Shown: positions 9,277 to 20,887, numbered from the stretch's first letter. The stretch: 64,000 bases of DNA from Cordylochernes scorpioides (GCA_030710605.1 CP092880.1:22102526-22166525); one strand, 5' to 3'. Numbers and translations are program-made. Notes: a model not told the origin generated them from the sequence alone.

Positions 9277-9765
9277 CAGTAGAACCTCCCTGTAAAGGAC
9301 ACCTAATTGCAGAGTCAAAGTGTCCTTTAGGGAGAGGTGTCCTCTTTTCGAAGAGTTGCTAAATAGTAAAAATGGTAATTTTGCAAATTAAAACTGTCCT
9401 TTGTAGAGAGATGTCCTTCTTCTTATTTCTTATCTCCACTCAATCATATTAGGGTATCAAGTTGTGACCCTTGATGGTGTCTGTTTGATAACCATCATGA
9501 CTGGGTGAAGTATAATGCGTCTGCCTTTGTCATTAAGACTGGGAGCACTACTCAGTGGCAGGCCGACTTAGCTCCAAAAGAAATGGCCGCCTCTGACATG
9601 AGGAACAGACGCCATGTGCAGCTGCTCCTAACATGAGCACTGCTCATCCTGTATCCCTGGATTAGGAGCTCTTACAGGGTAATATCAGCCAGGCCAGCTG
9701 AGCCCAGGCTTTTTAGAGAACTTGTCCTCTAGCGTGAGTGTCTTCTTGTGGAGGTTCTGCTATAT
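9277..9765. mobile_element. P1 MITE split by a tail element
   Basis: P1 runs 9277-9415 (CAGTAGAACCTCCCTG start) and resumes at about 9716 (ACTTGTCCTCTAGC) to end near 9765. The interruption is the tail element 9416-9715. The same nested arrangement is in the right arm (23250-23735), so it predates the duplication. Confidence 0.75.
9416..9715 (-). mobile_element. Tail element (GAA-tailed retroelement-like repeat)
   Basis: The minus strand runs from an AGCCTGGGCTCAGCTGG block to a terminus TGGAGATAAGAAATAAGAAG. Other copies: 11024-11310 (-), 11510-11896 (+), 16343-16693 (+), 19305-19560 (+), 23285-23600 (+), 36841-37180 (-), 48795-49170 (-). The variable 5' ends and GAA-rich tail suggest a non-LTR retrotransposon 3' end or SINE; no coding part is present. 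Confidence 0.6.
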
Positions 9766-9793
9766 ATAAATGATAACATTATGTACAATGTAC

Positions 9794-9958
9794 CTGGTGT
9801 CTCTTTCACCGCTGCAGAGTTTAGCAGAGAATGGCCAGCGGATCTCTTTGTGATCTACGAAGAAAATGTAGATCACGTGCTTCACCACTGAAGAGATGGT
9901 GATGGCATGGTCCTCGAGACCAACCAGATAGAGTTTGACAATATAATGGAACAAAATG
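9794..9958 (-). CDS. Candidate coding exon, left arm
   Basis: The minus strand has acceptor GTAGCAG and donor CCAG/GTACAT bounding 165 bases with one open frame, containing VKLYLVGLEDHAITISSVV. It starts one base into a codon and ends two bases into the next. Family not recognised. The right-arm copy (23037-23217) is disrupted. It may belong to a gene on this strand or be an old captured exon. Confidence 0.35.
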
Positions 9959-10066
9959 CTGCTACACATTTTCCTTTAAATTTTATTATTATTACCAATT
10001 ACAATCTGTGAAAGTATAACTATTTAAAGCTATTATTTAATGCTTAAAATTTGTATTTTATTACAG

Positions 10067-10215
10067 TTAAACCTGTCTATAGCGCCACCCCTTGGGACTC
10101 ACCAAAATAGGGTGCTATAGAGAAGTGGTACTATAGACAGGTCACTTTTAATGTAAATTGCATCGTACTACGTGTTTAAAATCGGGCGCTATATAGAGTT
10201 TAAACTGTACTTTGT
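10067..10215. mobile_element. P2 MITE
   Basis: Begins CAGTTAAACCTGTCTATAGC and carries the GCTATAGAGAGG-type repeats characteristic of P2. The right end is eroded. The right-arm copy at 22767-22933 is more complete. Further P2 copies: 31987-32478 (split), 34294-34469 and 35313-35490. Confidence 0.75.
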
Positions 10216-10710
10216 TTTCATCAAAAAAGATAATAAAACCAAATCTCCAAATAAATAGTGTGTGACATTTCGGTAAAAGTGTTGTTACCGAAACATTATA
10301 CACTTTTTATTTATTTGGATTTGGTCTTATTAACTTATGCTATATAAGTTCTTTGATCCAATTCCCATATAATCTGAAGCTAATCTTGTTTGGGAGATGA
10401 CTTAGAATATATTGTTAAATATTTTTGGTTTTCAGCTCCGGAGACCTTTGATTGTGAAAGCTAGCTGTACTGGCAATAAGTAGGTAATAATATACATTTT
10501 AGAAAGAGCAAGAATTACAAGCTCTGCAACAAATGGCAGCTCAGAATCCAATGACTCAACATTTCCAAGTAGTATGAGTCATGTGAGTTCCTCACATGGT
10601 TGGCCAAATAACACAGCAATATGGTTATAATGTCATAATTCTCATGTCCTCAGTTTGAAGTATCCTTTGTTTTAACCATGGCTATAACAACATAACATCT
10701 CAAATCATGT

Positions 10711-10845
10711 TGATAAGGCACAATTTGGATTATAGATTATAAACAAAAGGTAATAAGACCAAATCCAAATAAATAAATAGTGTGTATTTAGTGTGTACAC
10801 ACTATTTATTTATTTGGATTGGGTCTTATTACCTTGTGTTTATAA
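10711..10845. mobile_element. FB element with short flanking duplication
   Basis: GATAAGGCACAATTTGG to the inverted ACCTTGTGTTTATAATC. The middle lacks the usual core. TCATGTTG occurs on both flanks, a candidate 8-bp target duplication. Confidence 0.65.
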
Positions 10846-11023
10846 TCAAGTCATGTTGTTATAGCAAGACTATATATCAAAATTAAATAATACAAAATGT
10901 TAAATAAGGCAAGAAGGCTGTAATCATTGCAGAAAACACAACAATAGAACTCTGATATAAATATAGCACACTTATACACTTTGAAAAAAACTTAAGGAAG
11001 TGGAAAGTCTGATGTTTCTTTTC

Positions 11024-11310
11024 TTCTCTTCTTATCTCCACACTGGGTGAAGTAAAATGCGTCTACCTTTGTCATTAAGACTGGGAGCACTACTCAGTGG
11101 CAGGCCGACTTAGCTCCAAAAAAAAATGGCCGCCTCTGACATGAGGAACAGACGCCATGTGCAGCCGCTCCTAACATGGAGTACAGACTCATCCTGTATC
11201 CCTGGATTAGGAGCCCTTACAGGGTACTATCAGCCGGGCCAGCTGAACCCAGGTTTTTTACCGAGCTTGTTACTGCTCCCCCTCCTCCTTTTTCACCCGG
11301 GCTTGGGACC
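11024..11310 (-). mobile_element. Tail element, inverted partner of 11510-11896
   Basis: Contains CTTATCTCCA, GGCCGACTTAGCTCC and GGGCTTGGGACCGGCAAAGG. It lies about 200 bp from an oppositely oriented copy, with a P1 fragment at 11420-11440 between. Confidence 0.65.
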
Positions 11311-11509
11311 GGCAAAGGTTTCTTTTAAAGAGACAGAGTCAATTTTGTTGACACTTGGTTATATGTCTTCAATAAAGATCAGTGTAATATCTTCCAGAGG
11401 TATTGTCTGAAACCTGATATACAGTAGAACCTCCCTGTAAAGGACACCAATTTACTTTGAATGGAGGTCACTGATGCAGAAAGGTTAGTGATTACTAATA
11501 GGTATAATA

Positions 11510-11896
11510 GGAGAAGCAACTCCGCCTTTTCCGGTCCCAAGCCCGGATCAAAAAAAGGAGGAGGGGGAGCAGTAACAAGCTCACTAAAAAACCTGGGCTC
11601 ATCTGGCCCAGCTGATAGTACCCTGTAAGGGCTCCTGATTCAGGGAAACAGGACGAGCAGCATTTGTACTCCATATTAGGAGCAGCTGCACATGGCGACT
11701 GTTCTTCATGTCAGAGACGGCCATTTCTTTTGGAGCTAAGTCGGCCTGCTACTGAGTAGTGCTCCCAAGTCTTAATGACAAAGGCAGACACATTCTACTT
11801 CACCCAATCATGATGGTTGTCAAATCTCTTTTTCAAAAGTCTCAAGCTTTACACCCTAATATGATTGAATGGAGATAAGAAAGAAGAAGAAGATAG
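11510..11896 (+). mobile_element. Tail element, most complete copy
   Basis: Runs from CCGCCTTTTCCGGTCCCAAG through GGGCTCCTGATTCAGGG and CAAAGGCAGACACATTC to GGAGATAAGAAAGAAGAAGA. About 390 bp, no coding frame. Confidence 0.7.
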
Positions 11897-12047
11897 GAGA
11901 AGTATTACATGCCTTGACATCTTGTGTGCAGATCTCAACTCTAGCTACATTCAATATTTTGGGAAGTTTTCCTCTTAATAACATGTGCTCTAAATTCGTC
12001 CTTCAAAAAGACATCAATAAGCATTAATTAAGGTAAATTCAAACTAT

Positions 12048-12355
12048 TTTGACACATATGATTCTTTTTAAATAAAATAATTTTCTATTGCTCTGCAATG
12101 ATAAATTAATGGGAGAACCTGGTTCATTAGTGGTGAACCCTCCCAGCGGTTTCACCAGTATGAGCAGTAGAAAATTACTTTATACCAGAAAGAATCCTAT
12201 GCGTCGACAAGAAAATAAGACCTAATACAAATAAATTAATAGTGTGTGTTATTTCAGTAACCTGTTACTGAATTGTTACATACTATTAATTTATTTGGAT
12301 TAGGTCTTATTTTCTTGTAGCTATAATCTATAATCCAAATTGTGCTTTATCAATC
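12048..12355. mobile_element. Hairpin element followed by FB copy, enclosed by inverted flanks
   Basis: 12055-12198 is a hairpin of the GGGAGAACCTGG family. 12210-12352 is an FB copy. TTTGACACATATGAT at 12048 returns inverted as ATCATATGTGTCAAA at 12353, so the FB copy sits inside a larger fold-back structure. Confidence 0.6.
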
Positions 12356-12370
12356 ATATGTGTCAAAAAT

Positions 12371-13705
12371 ATAGTAGAACCTCCCTGTAAAGGACACCTA
12401 ATTACAGAGCCAAAGTGTCCTTTAGGGAGTGATGTCCTCTTACCGGAGAGTTACAAAATAGTAAAAATGGTAATTTAGGCTAATATACAGTAGAACCTCC
12501 CTGTAAAGGACATCTAATTGCAGAATCAAACTGTCCTTTAGGAAGAAGTGTCCTCTTACCGGAGAGTTACAAAATAGTAAAAATGGTAATTTAGGCTAAT
12601 ATACAGTAGAACCTCCCTGTAAAGGACATCTAATTGCAGAATCAAACTGTCCTTTAGGAAGAAGTGTCCTCTTACCGGAGAGTTACTAAATAGTAAAAAT
12701 GGTAATTTAGGCTAATATACAGTAGAACCTCCCTGTAAAGGACAACACCTAATTGCAGAATCAAACTGTCCTTTAGGAAGAAGTGTCCTCTTACCGGAGA
12801 GTTACTAAATAGTAAAAATGGTAATTTAGGCTAATATACAGTAGAACCTCCCTGTAAAGGACACCTAATTGCAGAATCAAACTGTCCTTTAGGAAGAAGT
12901 GTCCTCTTACCGGAGAGTTACTAAATAGTAAAAATGGTAATTTAGGCTAATATACAGTAGAACCTTCCTGTAAAGGACAACACCTAATTGCAGAATCAAA
13001 CTGTCCTTTAGGAAGAAGTGTCCTCTTACCGGAGAGTTACTAAATAGTAAAAATGGTAATTTAGGCTAATATACAGTAGAACCTCCCTGTAAAGGACACC
13101 TAATTGCAGAGCCAAACTGTCCTTTAGGAAGAAGTGTCCTCTTACCGGAGAGTTACTAAATAGTAAAAATGGTAATTTAGGCTAATGTACAGTAGAACCT
13201 CCCTGTAAAGGACACCTAATTGCAGAATCAAACTGTCCTTTAGGGAGTGATGTCCTCTTACCGGAGAGTTACTAAATAGTAAAAATGGTAATTTAGGCTA
13301 ATATACAGTAGAACCTTCCTGTAAAGGACAACACCTAATTGCAGAATCAAACTGTCCTTTAGGAAGAAGTGTCCTCTTACCGGAGAGTTACTAAATAGTA
13401 AAAATGGTAATTTAGGCTAATATACAGTAGAACCTCCCTGTAAAGGACACCTAATTGCAGAGCCAAACTGTCCTTTAGGAAGAAGTGTCCTCTTACCGGA
13501 GAGTTACTAAATAGTAAAAATGGTAATTTAGGCTAATGTACAGTAGAACCTCCCTGTAAAGGACACCTAATTGCAGAATCAAACTGTCCTTTAGGGAGTG
13601 ATGTCCTCTTACCGGAGAGTTACTAAATAGTAAAAATGGTAATTTTGCAAAAATGAAAACTGTCCTTTATAGAGAGGTGTCCACTAGCAGGGTGTCCTAC
13701 TGTAG
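12371..13705. repeat. Tandem array of P1 half-units (11 units, 116-120 bp)
   Basis: Eleven units beginning CAGTAGAACCTYCCTGTAAA start near 12371, 12488, 12604, 12720, 12839, 12955, 13075, 13191, 13307, 13427 and 13543. Each ends GGTAATTTAGGCTAAT. The last unit continues into a complete P1 right end (GTGTCCTACTGTA). Units 12955-13306 and 13307-13658 form a duplicated three-unit higher-order block. Confidence 0.92.
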
Positions 13706-13883
13706 TTTACATTTCTCATATAAAAGATGGTGCGCTAATGCAAAAGAGGTTAGCATTAATGAAACCTATTCAAGACTGTTCTAACATCATACCATTTCCT
13801 TGCACCACCCACCCTACATTCATCAATTGAGTTTAATCGAGAGCTAAAGACATTATTGCTCTATCTAAAAGTGCAAAGCAATA

Positions 13884-14216
13884 ACGCGCCATATATATAT
13901 ATATAAAATGAATGGATTTAAGCACAAGTTTTTCTTTTATATACAATAAAAACTCCTAAAAGCTTATGTCCAAAGTTTTCTTGAAAACCATTTCCGAGAT
14001 TCTAACCTTCAGTGTGGCATATATAAGCAGAACCATCCAATATAGTGTTAAAGTTCTAAGAAGTGGTATATGGTAGATTAAATTGGCGAAACCGCTGGGA
14101 GGGTAACCACTGATGAGCCAAACCCTCCCAATATATTTTTTATTGCAGAAAGGTCAGTAGAATTTGTATTGTATATAACAGAAAAATCATGCTTAAATCC
14201 TTTCATTTTATATATC
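13884..14216. mobile_element. Eroded hairpin element with GCGCCAT termini
   Basis: AATAACGCGCCATATATATA begins it. The body shares CTGGGAGGG, CTGATGAGCCAAACCCTCCC and the AATCATGCTTAAATCC end with 2684-3070, 45105-45500 and 56278-56662. Confidence 0.6.
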
Positions 14217-14611
14217 TAAAAGTAATGGAGGGTTTTAAGAAATGTCAATGAATGGAAAATCCAGGATTGATAAGATTGAAGGTTGCTTAGAGGAAGTAAA
14301 AAAAGAAGAATAGAACTAGGAATGGTCGCAATGATGAAATTGGACAAGATTATGAAAGATAAAGGCATTTCTTTCTCAAGATAAAGAAGATAATTGTAGT
14401 GGTATTGGTATTCCTTGTGGTCATTTATGGATGTGAGAGCTGGACTCTCAGAAAAGAAGAAAGAAAAAGAATTGAATCTTTTAAAATATGAACATAGAGA
14501 AAGCTACTCAGAATGCCATAGACAGATAAACGGACAAATATTTCAATCTTAAATAAAATTAATCCTACAAGATCCCTAGAATTCTCTCCAAATATATAAA
14601 CAAAGACTGGA

Positions 14612-14832
14612 CTATGATAAGACACAATTTGGATTATAGATTATAAACACAAAGTAACAAGACCAAATCCAAATAAATAATAAATTTACATACTTGATAA
14701 CAGTAACTATTTAAACATGCTATGGTATAATTTCTCATTCAGTACTTTTGTCTGAAGATGGTAACAATGCTGTTACTGAAATGTCACACTCTATTTATTT
14801 GTATTCAGACCTATTACCTTGTGTTTAAAGAT
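14612..14832. mobile_element. FB element with long central spacer
   Basis: Outer arms are as in other FB copies. The centre has CTTGATAACAGTAACTATTT and CTCATTCAGTACTTTTGTC before CTGAAGATGGTAACA, the same interior as at 63180-63280. Confidence 0.7.
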
Positions 14833-15094
14833 AGACCTACTTCAGACACATGAGAGCAAAGTGTGGAGAAGATGTTGACATTATGAAAAATTGAAGGAAG
14901 AGAGGAAGACCTGCAATGAGCTGAATAGAAGAGGTCAAGAAAGCTACTAGAAGGTCACTAGATGAGAGTTATGTTCACTAACTGATCAAATTGGACAATT
15001 TTAACCCATATAGTGACCAAAAGTCTAACTCGACTTGAAGGACTCTAACAACAACAAAAGCATTATTATGATGAAAAGCTGCTTTTGTAGATTG

Positions 15095-15398
15095 GGAGTC
15101 GGTGGAAGGATGGTCTAAACAGTTGGTTTTTGACTGCTACGACCCGGGTTCGATTCCCGCATTGGGAACTTTTTTCTAATAAAAAATGCTCCAATGGCCC
15201 CTTATTCTTGTAAAAGTCCAACCCCACCAGAGAGTGCAAGTAACCAAACAGGGCTCTGGCACATTTATAAGTGCAAAGTCGAACTGCTTTTCACATGTGT
15301 AGACATGTGGTGTACTTACAGTAAAAACAGTCGCCTACTTCTACCCAACATGATTATCATGGCCTGTACCATGTGTACTAGGGATAAGCAAAAAAATT
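15095..15398 (+). mobile_element. tRNA-derived SINE
   Basis: Head GGGAGTCGGTGGAAGGATGG, B box GGGTTCGATTCCC, central domain with CACATGTGTAGACATGTGG, end TACTAGGGATAAGCAAAAAAA. Confidence 0.9.
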
Positions 15399-15762
15399 TC
15401 ATTTATCAATATTTTTATACTTTTTACAAAATATTTTTGCTATTCCTTCTTTAATGCCCTCTTTACTTGGCAAAAAGATATAGTAAAACCTCGCAGAAAG
15501 ACCTTCTGATGAGGGATTACCTTTATAAAATGAAAAACTAACCCTAATTCTAAAAAGAGACCAATTCCAGGAAAGACAAAGTTTCCATGTTTTGTCAGAC
15601 CATGGGAGGTTCTAATGTAAACGTTGCAAAAGTTCCTATCTAGCTCGATAATCACATAAGGTGTTTAAAAGCCGAAATGTTTATATAATGAAATGCTCTC
15701 TTGCTGCTGACTCTTCCAGCCTTGAGAGTCTGGCCATCAAACATGCAGGAGGGAATAGAGGT

Positions 15763-17222
15763 ACAGTCTTTAATTCAACATCCCAAGGGATCAGAACTTG
15801 AATTAAAGTAAGTTAGATGATTTCATCACAACATTCATTTCTAGTAGATATTTTTATATGATAACCAAATATATTATTAAAATCATAATTTTAGAAAATA
15901 GGGTTGTAATATATTTTTATTAATAATGTGAATTGAAATCATTAGAACTTTTTTTTTTTTTTTAATATTTCATGATCAAATTTTAGCGAAGGATAAAATG
16001 GAATTATTATATTTTTGAACAAAGGAAAAATTACTATTTTAATCTAATGGGGGAAAAGAAATAAATTGATAGAATAAAAGAGAAGGCTAAAGAATTAATT
16101 TTTCACTCTTTAAGACACTGTGACTAGTGACGCTTAAGTTACGCCTAAGTGGTTGAGTAAACAAATCGTGTGTAAATGTCGGCGCCTATATTTGCAACGC
16201 ATTGTAACACTTTTAAGCACAGTGCATATACACTTTTAAGGTCATCATGTCCCCCGCATGCCATAGTATTGTGTTTATAGCATTAGATTTGTCTTCTTCT
16301 TTCTTATCTCCACTCAGTCATATCAGGGTATCAAACTCCGTCTTTACCGGTCCCAAGCCCGGATGAAAAAGGAGGAGGGGGAGCAGTAACAAGCTCAGTA
16401 AAAAACCTGGGTTCAGCTGGCCCGGCTGATAGTACCCTGTAAGGGCTCCTGATCCAGGGATACAGGATGAGCAGCGTTTGTACTCCATGTTAGGAGCAGC
16501 TGCACATGGCGTCTGTTCCTCATGTCAGAGGCGGCCATTTCTTTTGGAGCTAAGTTGGCCTGCCACTGAGTAGTGCTCCCAGTCTTGATGACAAAGGCAG
16601 ACGCATTCTACTTCACCCAATTATGATGGTTGTCATGCTTTACAAGCTTGATACCTTGATATGATTAAGTGAAGATAAGAAAGAAGAAGAAGGAGGGTAT
16701 CAAGTTTGTAGAGCTTATTGATGGTGTCTGCTGGGGATGAGTAGAGCTCATCAATGGATGTGCCAATATAATCAATGATGTAGCTATAAGAAAAAAATAC
16801 TACAAAAAACATTGTGCTTTATCAATCAATGATGTAGTTTGGGGTTGCAGGTTGAGAATTTCAAATAGATTTGTATTTAAAAGGAATTATCAAATACAGT
16901 AGAACCTCCCTTTAGCAGACACCTCTCTACAAAGGATAGTTTTCATTTGAAAAATTACCATTTTTACAATTTAGCAACTCTCCGGTAAGAGGACACCTCT
17001 TCCTTAAGGACAGTGTGTCTCTGCAATTAGGTGTTATCCTTTACTGGGAAGTTCTAATTTATTGTCGATATTTAATTTTGAAAAAACAAATTATCGATAG
17101 TGTCGAATTATCGTTAGGTCAAATTAACATTTGTTATATGATAGGCTGAAGGACATGACATGAAAAGATGGTTGAATTTACCATGTGTCGAATTATCACG
17201 AGTCAAATTAACGAGGTTGTAT
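15763..17222. mobile_element. Diverged third copy of the P3 element
   Basis: From CAGTCTTTAATTCAAC to the inverted AAATTAACGAGGTTGTA. Interior blocks at about 15830-16280 align with 5790-6640 (CATTTCTAGTAGATATTTTTA, GAACAAAGGAAAAA). Nested tail elements in opposite orientations (16290-16340 and 16343-16693) and a P1 copy (16899-17062) interrupt it. Confidence 0.65.
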
Positions 17223-17353
17223 TTTAAGTGTAGGAAGTAGTGGCAGGGGTGATATTCATTTGAGATCTCCAGGCAACAAGGAAGAATGGGGGCTTTCTTT
17301 ACATAAAAATGAGGGTGACAGTGGTCATCATGTACAATATACCCTTCATGGAA

Positions 17354-18150
17354 ATACAACCTAATTCAAATAAATTAATAGTGTGTGACATTTCGGTAAC
17401 AGCATTGTTACCACAACGTCGCACACTATCAATTTATTTGGATTAGGTCTTATATAGCTATGATCTATAATCCAAATTGTGCTTTAACATTTTACTTTAT
17501 TCCTTTGTCTGAAGATGGTAACAACGCTGTTACCGAAACGTCACACACTATTAATTTATTCTTTTGTCAGATGATGGTAACAACGCTGTTACCGAAACGT
17601 CACACACTATTAATTTATACTTTTGGCAGATGATGGTAACAACGCTGTTACCGAAACGTCACACACTATTAATTCATTCCTTTGTCTGATGATGTTAACA
17701 AGTCTGTCACTGAAACGTCACACACTATTAATTTATTCTTTTGTCTGATGATGGTAACAACGCTGTTACTGAAACATCACACACTATCAATTCATTCTTT
17801 TGTCTGATGATGGTAACAACGCTGTTACCGAAATGTCACACATTATTAATTTATTCCTTTGTCTGATGATGGTAACAACGCTGTTACCGAAACGTAACAG
17901 ACTATCAATTTATCTTTTTGTCTGATGATGGTAGCAACGCTATTACCGAAATGTCACACACTATTAATTCATTCTTTTGTCTGATGATGGTAGCAACGCT
18001 GTTACCGAAATGTCACACACTATTAATTCATTCTTTTGTCTGATGATGGTAACAATGCTGTAACTGAAATGTCACACACTATTAATTTACTTGGATATCG
18101 GTCTTATTTTCTTGTAGCTATAATCTATAATCCAAATTTTGCTATATCAT
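17354..18150. mobile_element. FB element whose core is tandemly amplified
   Basis: A normal FB half (17354-17500) leads into a tandem array (17507-18095) and closes with a TCTTATTTTCTTGTAGCTAT-type FB end and AATCCAAATTTTGC at about 18140. Confidence 0.8.
17507..18095 (+). repeat. Ten tandem hammerhead-like cores, about 60-bp period
   Basis: Units start near 17508, 17567, 17627, 17686, 17745, 17803, 17863, 17922, 17981 and 18041. Each is CTGAWGA (or CAGATGA)-T-GGTAAC/GTTACC hairpin-GAAAC/T-GTC followed by about 25 AT-rich bases. Some stem changes keep pairing through G-U (for example GTTACT, GGTAGC), but the fourth unit's stem is broken. Confidence 0.88.
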
Positions 18151-18348
18151 ATTTGGTGATCCTAGAAAAATGTTAAATAGCCGTAATTGTTGTGTGGAAA
18201 TCATCTAACAGATATTAATTCAACTGAAAGCTATGAACCCTTGGGGTCTTGAATTCAAGAGGAAAGACAGTAAATCTAAAACCAAAAGATTATTCTTGGT
18301 ATCTTTGTCTTATCTGATACTCAAAAGTATCAATACTTCAACCACAGC

Positions 18349-18885
18349 ACATTGACTGTATTGACTCATCCATTGATGAACTCTACTCATCCCCAACAGA
18401 CACAATCAACAAGCTTTACAAGCTTGATAGCCTGATATGATTGTTGAATGGAGATAAGAAAGAAGTTGTGGATCAAACACACCATTGACTGTATTGACTC
18501 ATCCATTGATGAGCTCTACTCATCCCCAGAAGACATCATCAACAAGCTTTACAAGCTTGATACCCTGATATGATTGTTGAGTGGAGATAAGAAAGAAGAA
18601 GAAGTTGTGGATCAAACACACCATTGACTGTATTGACTCATCCATTGATGAGCTCTACTCATCCCCAACAGACACAATCAACAAGCTTTACAAGCTTGAT
18701 ACCCTGATATGATTATTGAATGGAGATAAGAAAGAAGAAGTTGTGGATCAAACACACCATTGACTGTATTGACTCATCCATTGATGAGCTCTACACATCC
18801 CCAGAAGACATCATTAACAAGCTCTACAGGCTTGATCCCATAATATGATTGTTGAATGGAGATAAGGAAGAAGAAGAATACTTCA
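18349..18885 (+). repeat. Four-copy tandem array of tail-element ends (about 130 bp)
   Basis: Each unit runs from ATTGACTGTATTGACTCATC through AAGCTTTACAAGCTTGATA to GGAGATAAGAAAGAAG. The array therefore multiplies only the 3' tail of the repeat plus about 60 bp of flank. Confidence 0.85.
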
Positions 18886-19128
18886 ACCTATATGCCACAA
18901 TAGTATTTTTATAATCTTTCAATATTTAATTAAAGTACAATAATTATTTTTGTTTTAACTACTTTTTTTAATTACCCATCATCCACCATGCACATATATT
19001 TTCAAGAAAATTGTTTTTCACACACAAAGAATGTAATATATTTTCTCTCTCAATATCATAAATATTTAAAATATGTAAATTTAATTTGTATAAAAACAGT
19101 ATTTGTCATTAATTTGTTAACGTAATAC

Positions 19129-19165
19129 TCCTGTTGAAGGACTGACAAGTCCAAAAGCTTGAAAA
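19129..19165 (+). ncRNA. Hammerhead-like hairpin motif (CTGTTGA type)
   Basis: CTGTTGA-A-GGACTGACAAGTCC-AAAAGC: the GAAA has become AAAA, so this copy is degenerate. It is the near inverse of the copy at 4142-4190. Confidence 0.3.
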
Positions 19166-19304
19166 TAAAAAAGTTTGCACAAGAAACTTAACCCTGGAAG
19201 CTTTTTTTATTTTATAATAATTACTTTTGTAAAAATAGTTTTAATTTTATATTTATTCATGTTAATTCAAACTTCTTTAATACAATACCATAAGAAACTC
19301 TGTC

Positions 19305-19560
19305 TTTGTCGGTCCCAAGCTCCGATGAAAAAGGAGGAGGGGGAGCAGTAACAAGCTCACTAAAAAACTTGATTTCAGCTGGCCCGGCTGATAGTACCCT
19401 GTAAGGGCTCCTAATCCAGGGATACAGGATGAGTCTGTACTCCATGTTAGGAGCGGCTGCACATGGCGTCTGTTCGTCATGTCAGAGGCGGCCTATTCTT
19501 TTGGAGCTAAGTTGGCCTGCAACTGAGTAGTGCTCCCAGTCTTAATGACAAAAGCAGACA
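19305..19560 (+). mobile_element. Tail element, 3' end missing
   Basis: GGTCCCAAGCTCCGATG to AAAAGCAGACACATTC; stops before the GAA tail. Confidence 0.6.
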
Positions 19561-19771
19561 CATTCTATTTCACGAGATAAGAAATGAAGAACACAATAAG
19601 AGATCAAAATCTTCAGTTGAACTAAATTCTGTGTTGAATTATACCTAAACTAAAGAGGTTCTATTAGGATTTAAAACCAGTATAAATATAGATATATATG
19701 CAAAAGTGGTGAAAAATAGATGGCGCTCTGCGCCATATTTAAATGCTCTATGAGCCTTTTCATCATATATA

Positions 19772-20019
19772 TACACCCATACCTCGCTTTGCGTCGGGGT
19801 TACGTTTCAATAAAACATGACGCAAAGTGAAAATATGTGAAGGCGCAATCAAAAACAAAGGTGTTGCCATATTTTAGGAAAAAAATTAAAGACTCGAATC
19901 CAAAAAACGCAACTTTGAAAATCTAACAACGCACAGTGAAAATCAGTAAAAATTAAGCAGCGACGCAACTTTAAAAAAAAACGCAAAACGAAACGACGCA
20001 AAGCGAGGTATTGGTGTAT
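19772..20019. mobile_element. P5 MITE with GACGCAAAGCGAGGTAT termini
   Basis: Terminal inverted repeats CCATACCTCGCTTTGCGTC and GACGCAAAGCGAGGTATTGG are flanked by TATA. The interior is AT-rich and non-coding. Confidence 0.75.
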
Positions 20020-20880
20020 ATATTTCTTAAAGTTTTAGATCTACTTTTTAGTATATATGTCAGTTAGTGAAAGAAAGGATGTTATACAAGAGATATTACA
20101 CATGTTAAATACTTTTTAAATTCAAAACTAATTCAAAATTGCCTTAAATGTCTAAATCAAAACATTCATATGCTAATAACTTTTAAGTAAAAAAAGAAAT
20201 GCTTTTATGATAGTTCTTAATTATATATTGTGTGTTGAGAGAATATATAATATTTATAAAATAGGTTTTTTTCTAAATCTAATCTTAAGAGACAAAAATT
20301 TGAAACATTTTTGGTAAAAAAAAAATAAACATATGCACTACTTTTATTACATTATTAACCTTATACATTCAATTTTCTTTAAAGGGATAAAATGTGCTAG
20401 AAATATATTTTTATTCTAAATTTTATGGTCACCGTTATTTTGAGAGGGTACTTGTATCGTTTGCAATTAATATTTTGACAACAAAAGGCTTTATAGCAGT
20501 TTCTATAAATAACTTTCATTTCGCATTAAGCATTTTGAATGTTTAGTTTTTTTAAATTACTAAAATAAAAGCGATTTTAATTCACCCATGTGTTTAGTTA
20601 TAGAAATACCTACTATTTCAAATTTATGTTTAAATTTTAGAATTCTTTATTCAAATTGTCGAAAAATATCATCAAAAAATGGCAGACTATATAAATTATA
20701 TCTTTAATCCATAAATAAAATGGTTTAATTTTTTTTCAAATGTGACCTTTAGGTTACCGCGGTTATAATAATACATATGATATTACATTTCAAAAGATGT
20801 TTTGAAGCCATAGAATGGTCTCAAATTTGAGCAGGAAATTAATTAGAAGCAGACGAAAATTTAAAATGAGGAAAAAGGGT
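20020..20880. other. No gene recognised
   Basis: AT-rich sequence without repeats I could match elsewhere in the window. A CCGCGG palindrome is at about 20757. Confidence 0.5.
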
Positions 20881-20887
20881 TACTTAC

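Larger units (their letters stand above)
1..10436. repeat. Left arm of large inverted duplication
   Basis: Read in reverse complement, this block matches 22548-31421 almost throughout. Anchors include an identical 104-codon reading frame (8655-8969 against 24008-24322), identical exon-like segments (510-637 against 30780-30907) and the same order of nested repeats. The left arm is longer mainly because of insertions at 2434-3222, 5458-5774 and 7790-8467; the right arm has its own SINE. Scattered substitutions and small indels separate the copies. Homology begins at the window edge, so the true outer end is not visible. Confidence 0.93.

Noticed and set aside
11126-11410. 94-codon frame with a leucine-rich segment resembling a membrane protein
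   Set aside because: It is the translated tail element; similar frames occur at 19277 (-), 23182 (-) and 36995 (+).
12371-13705. Possible CRISPR-like array because of regular repeats
   Set aside because: The units are contiguous MITE halves without spacers, and the genome is animal.
17114-17359. 81-codon minus-strand frame rich in His and Cys
   Set aside because: It spans the end of the P3 copy and the start of an FB element; the His/Cys spacing fits no zinc-finger pattern.
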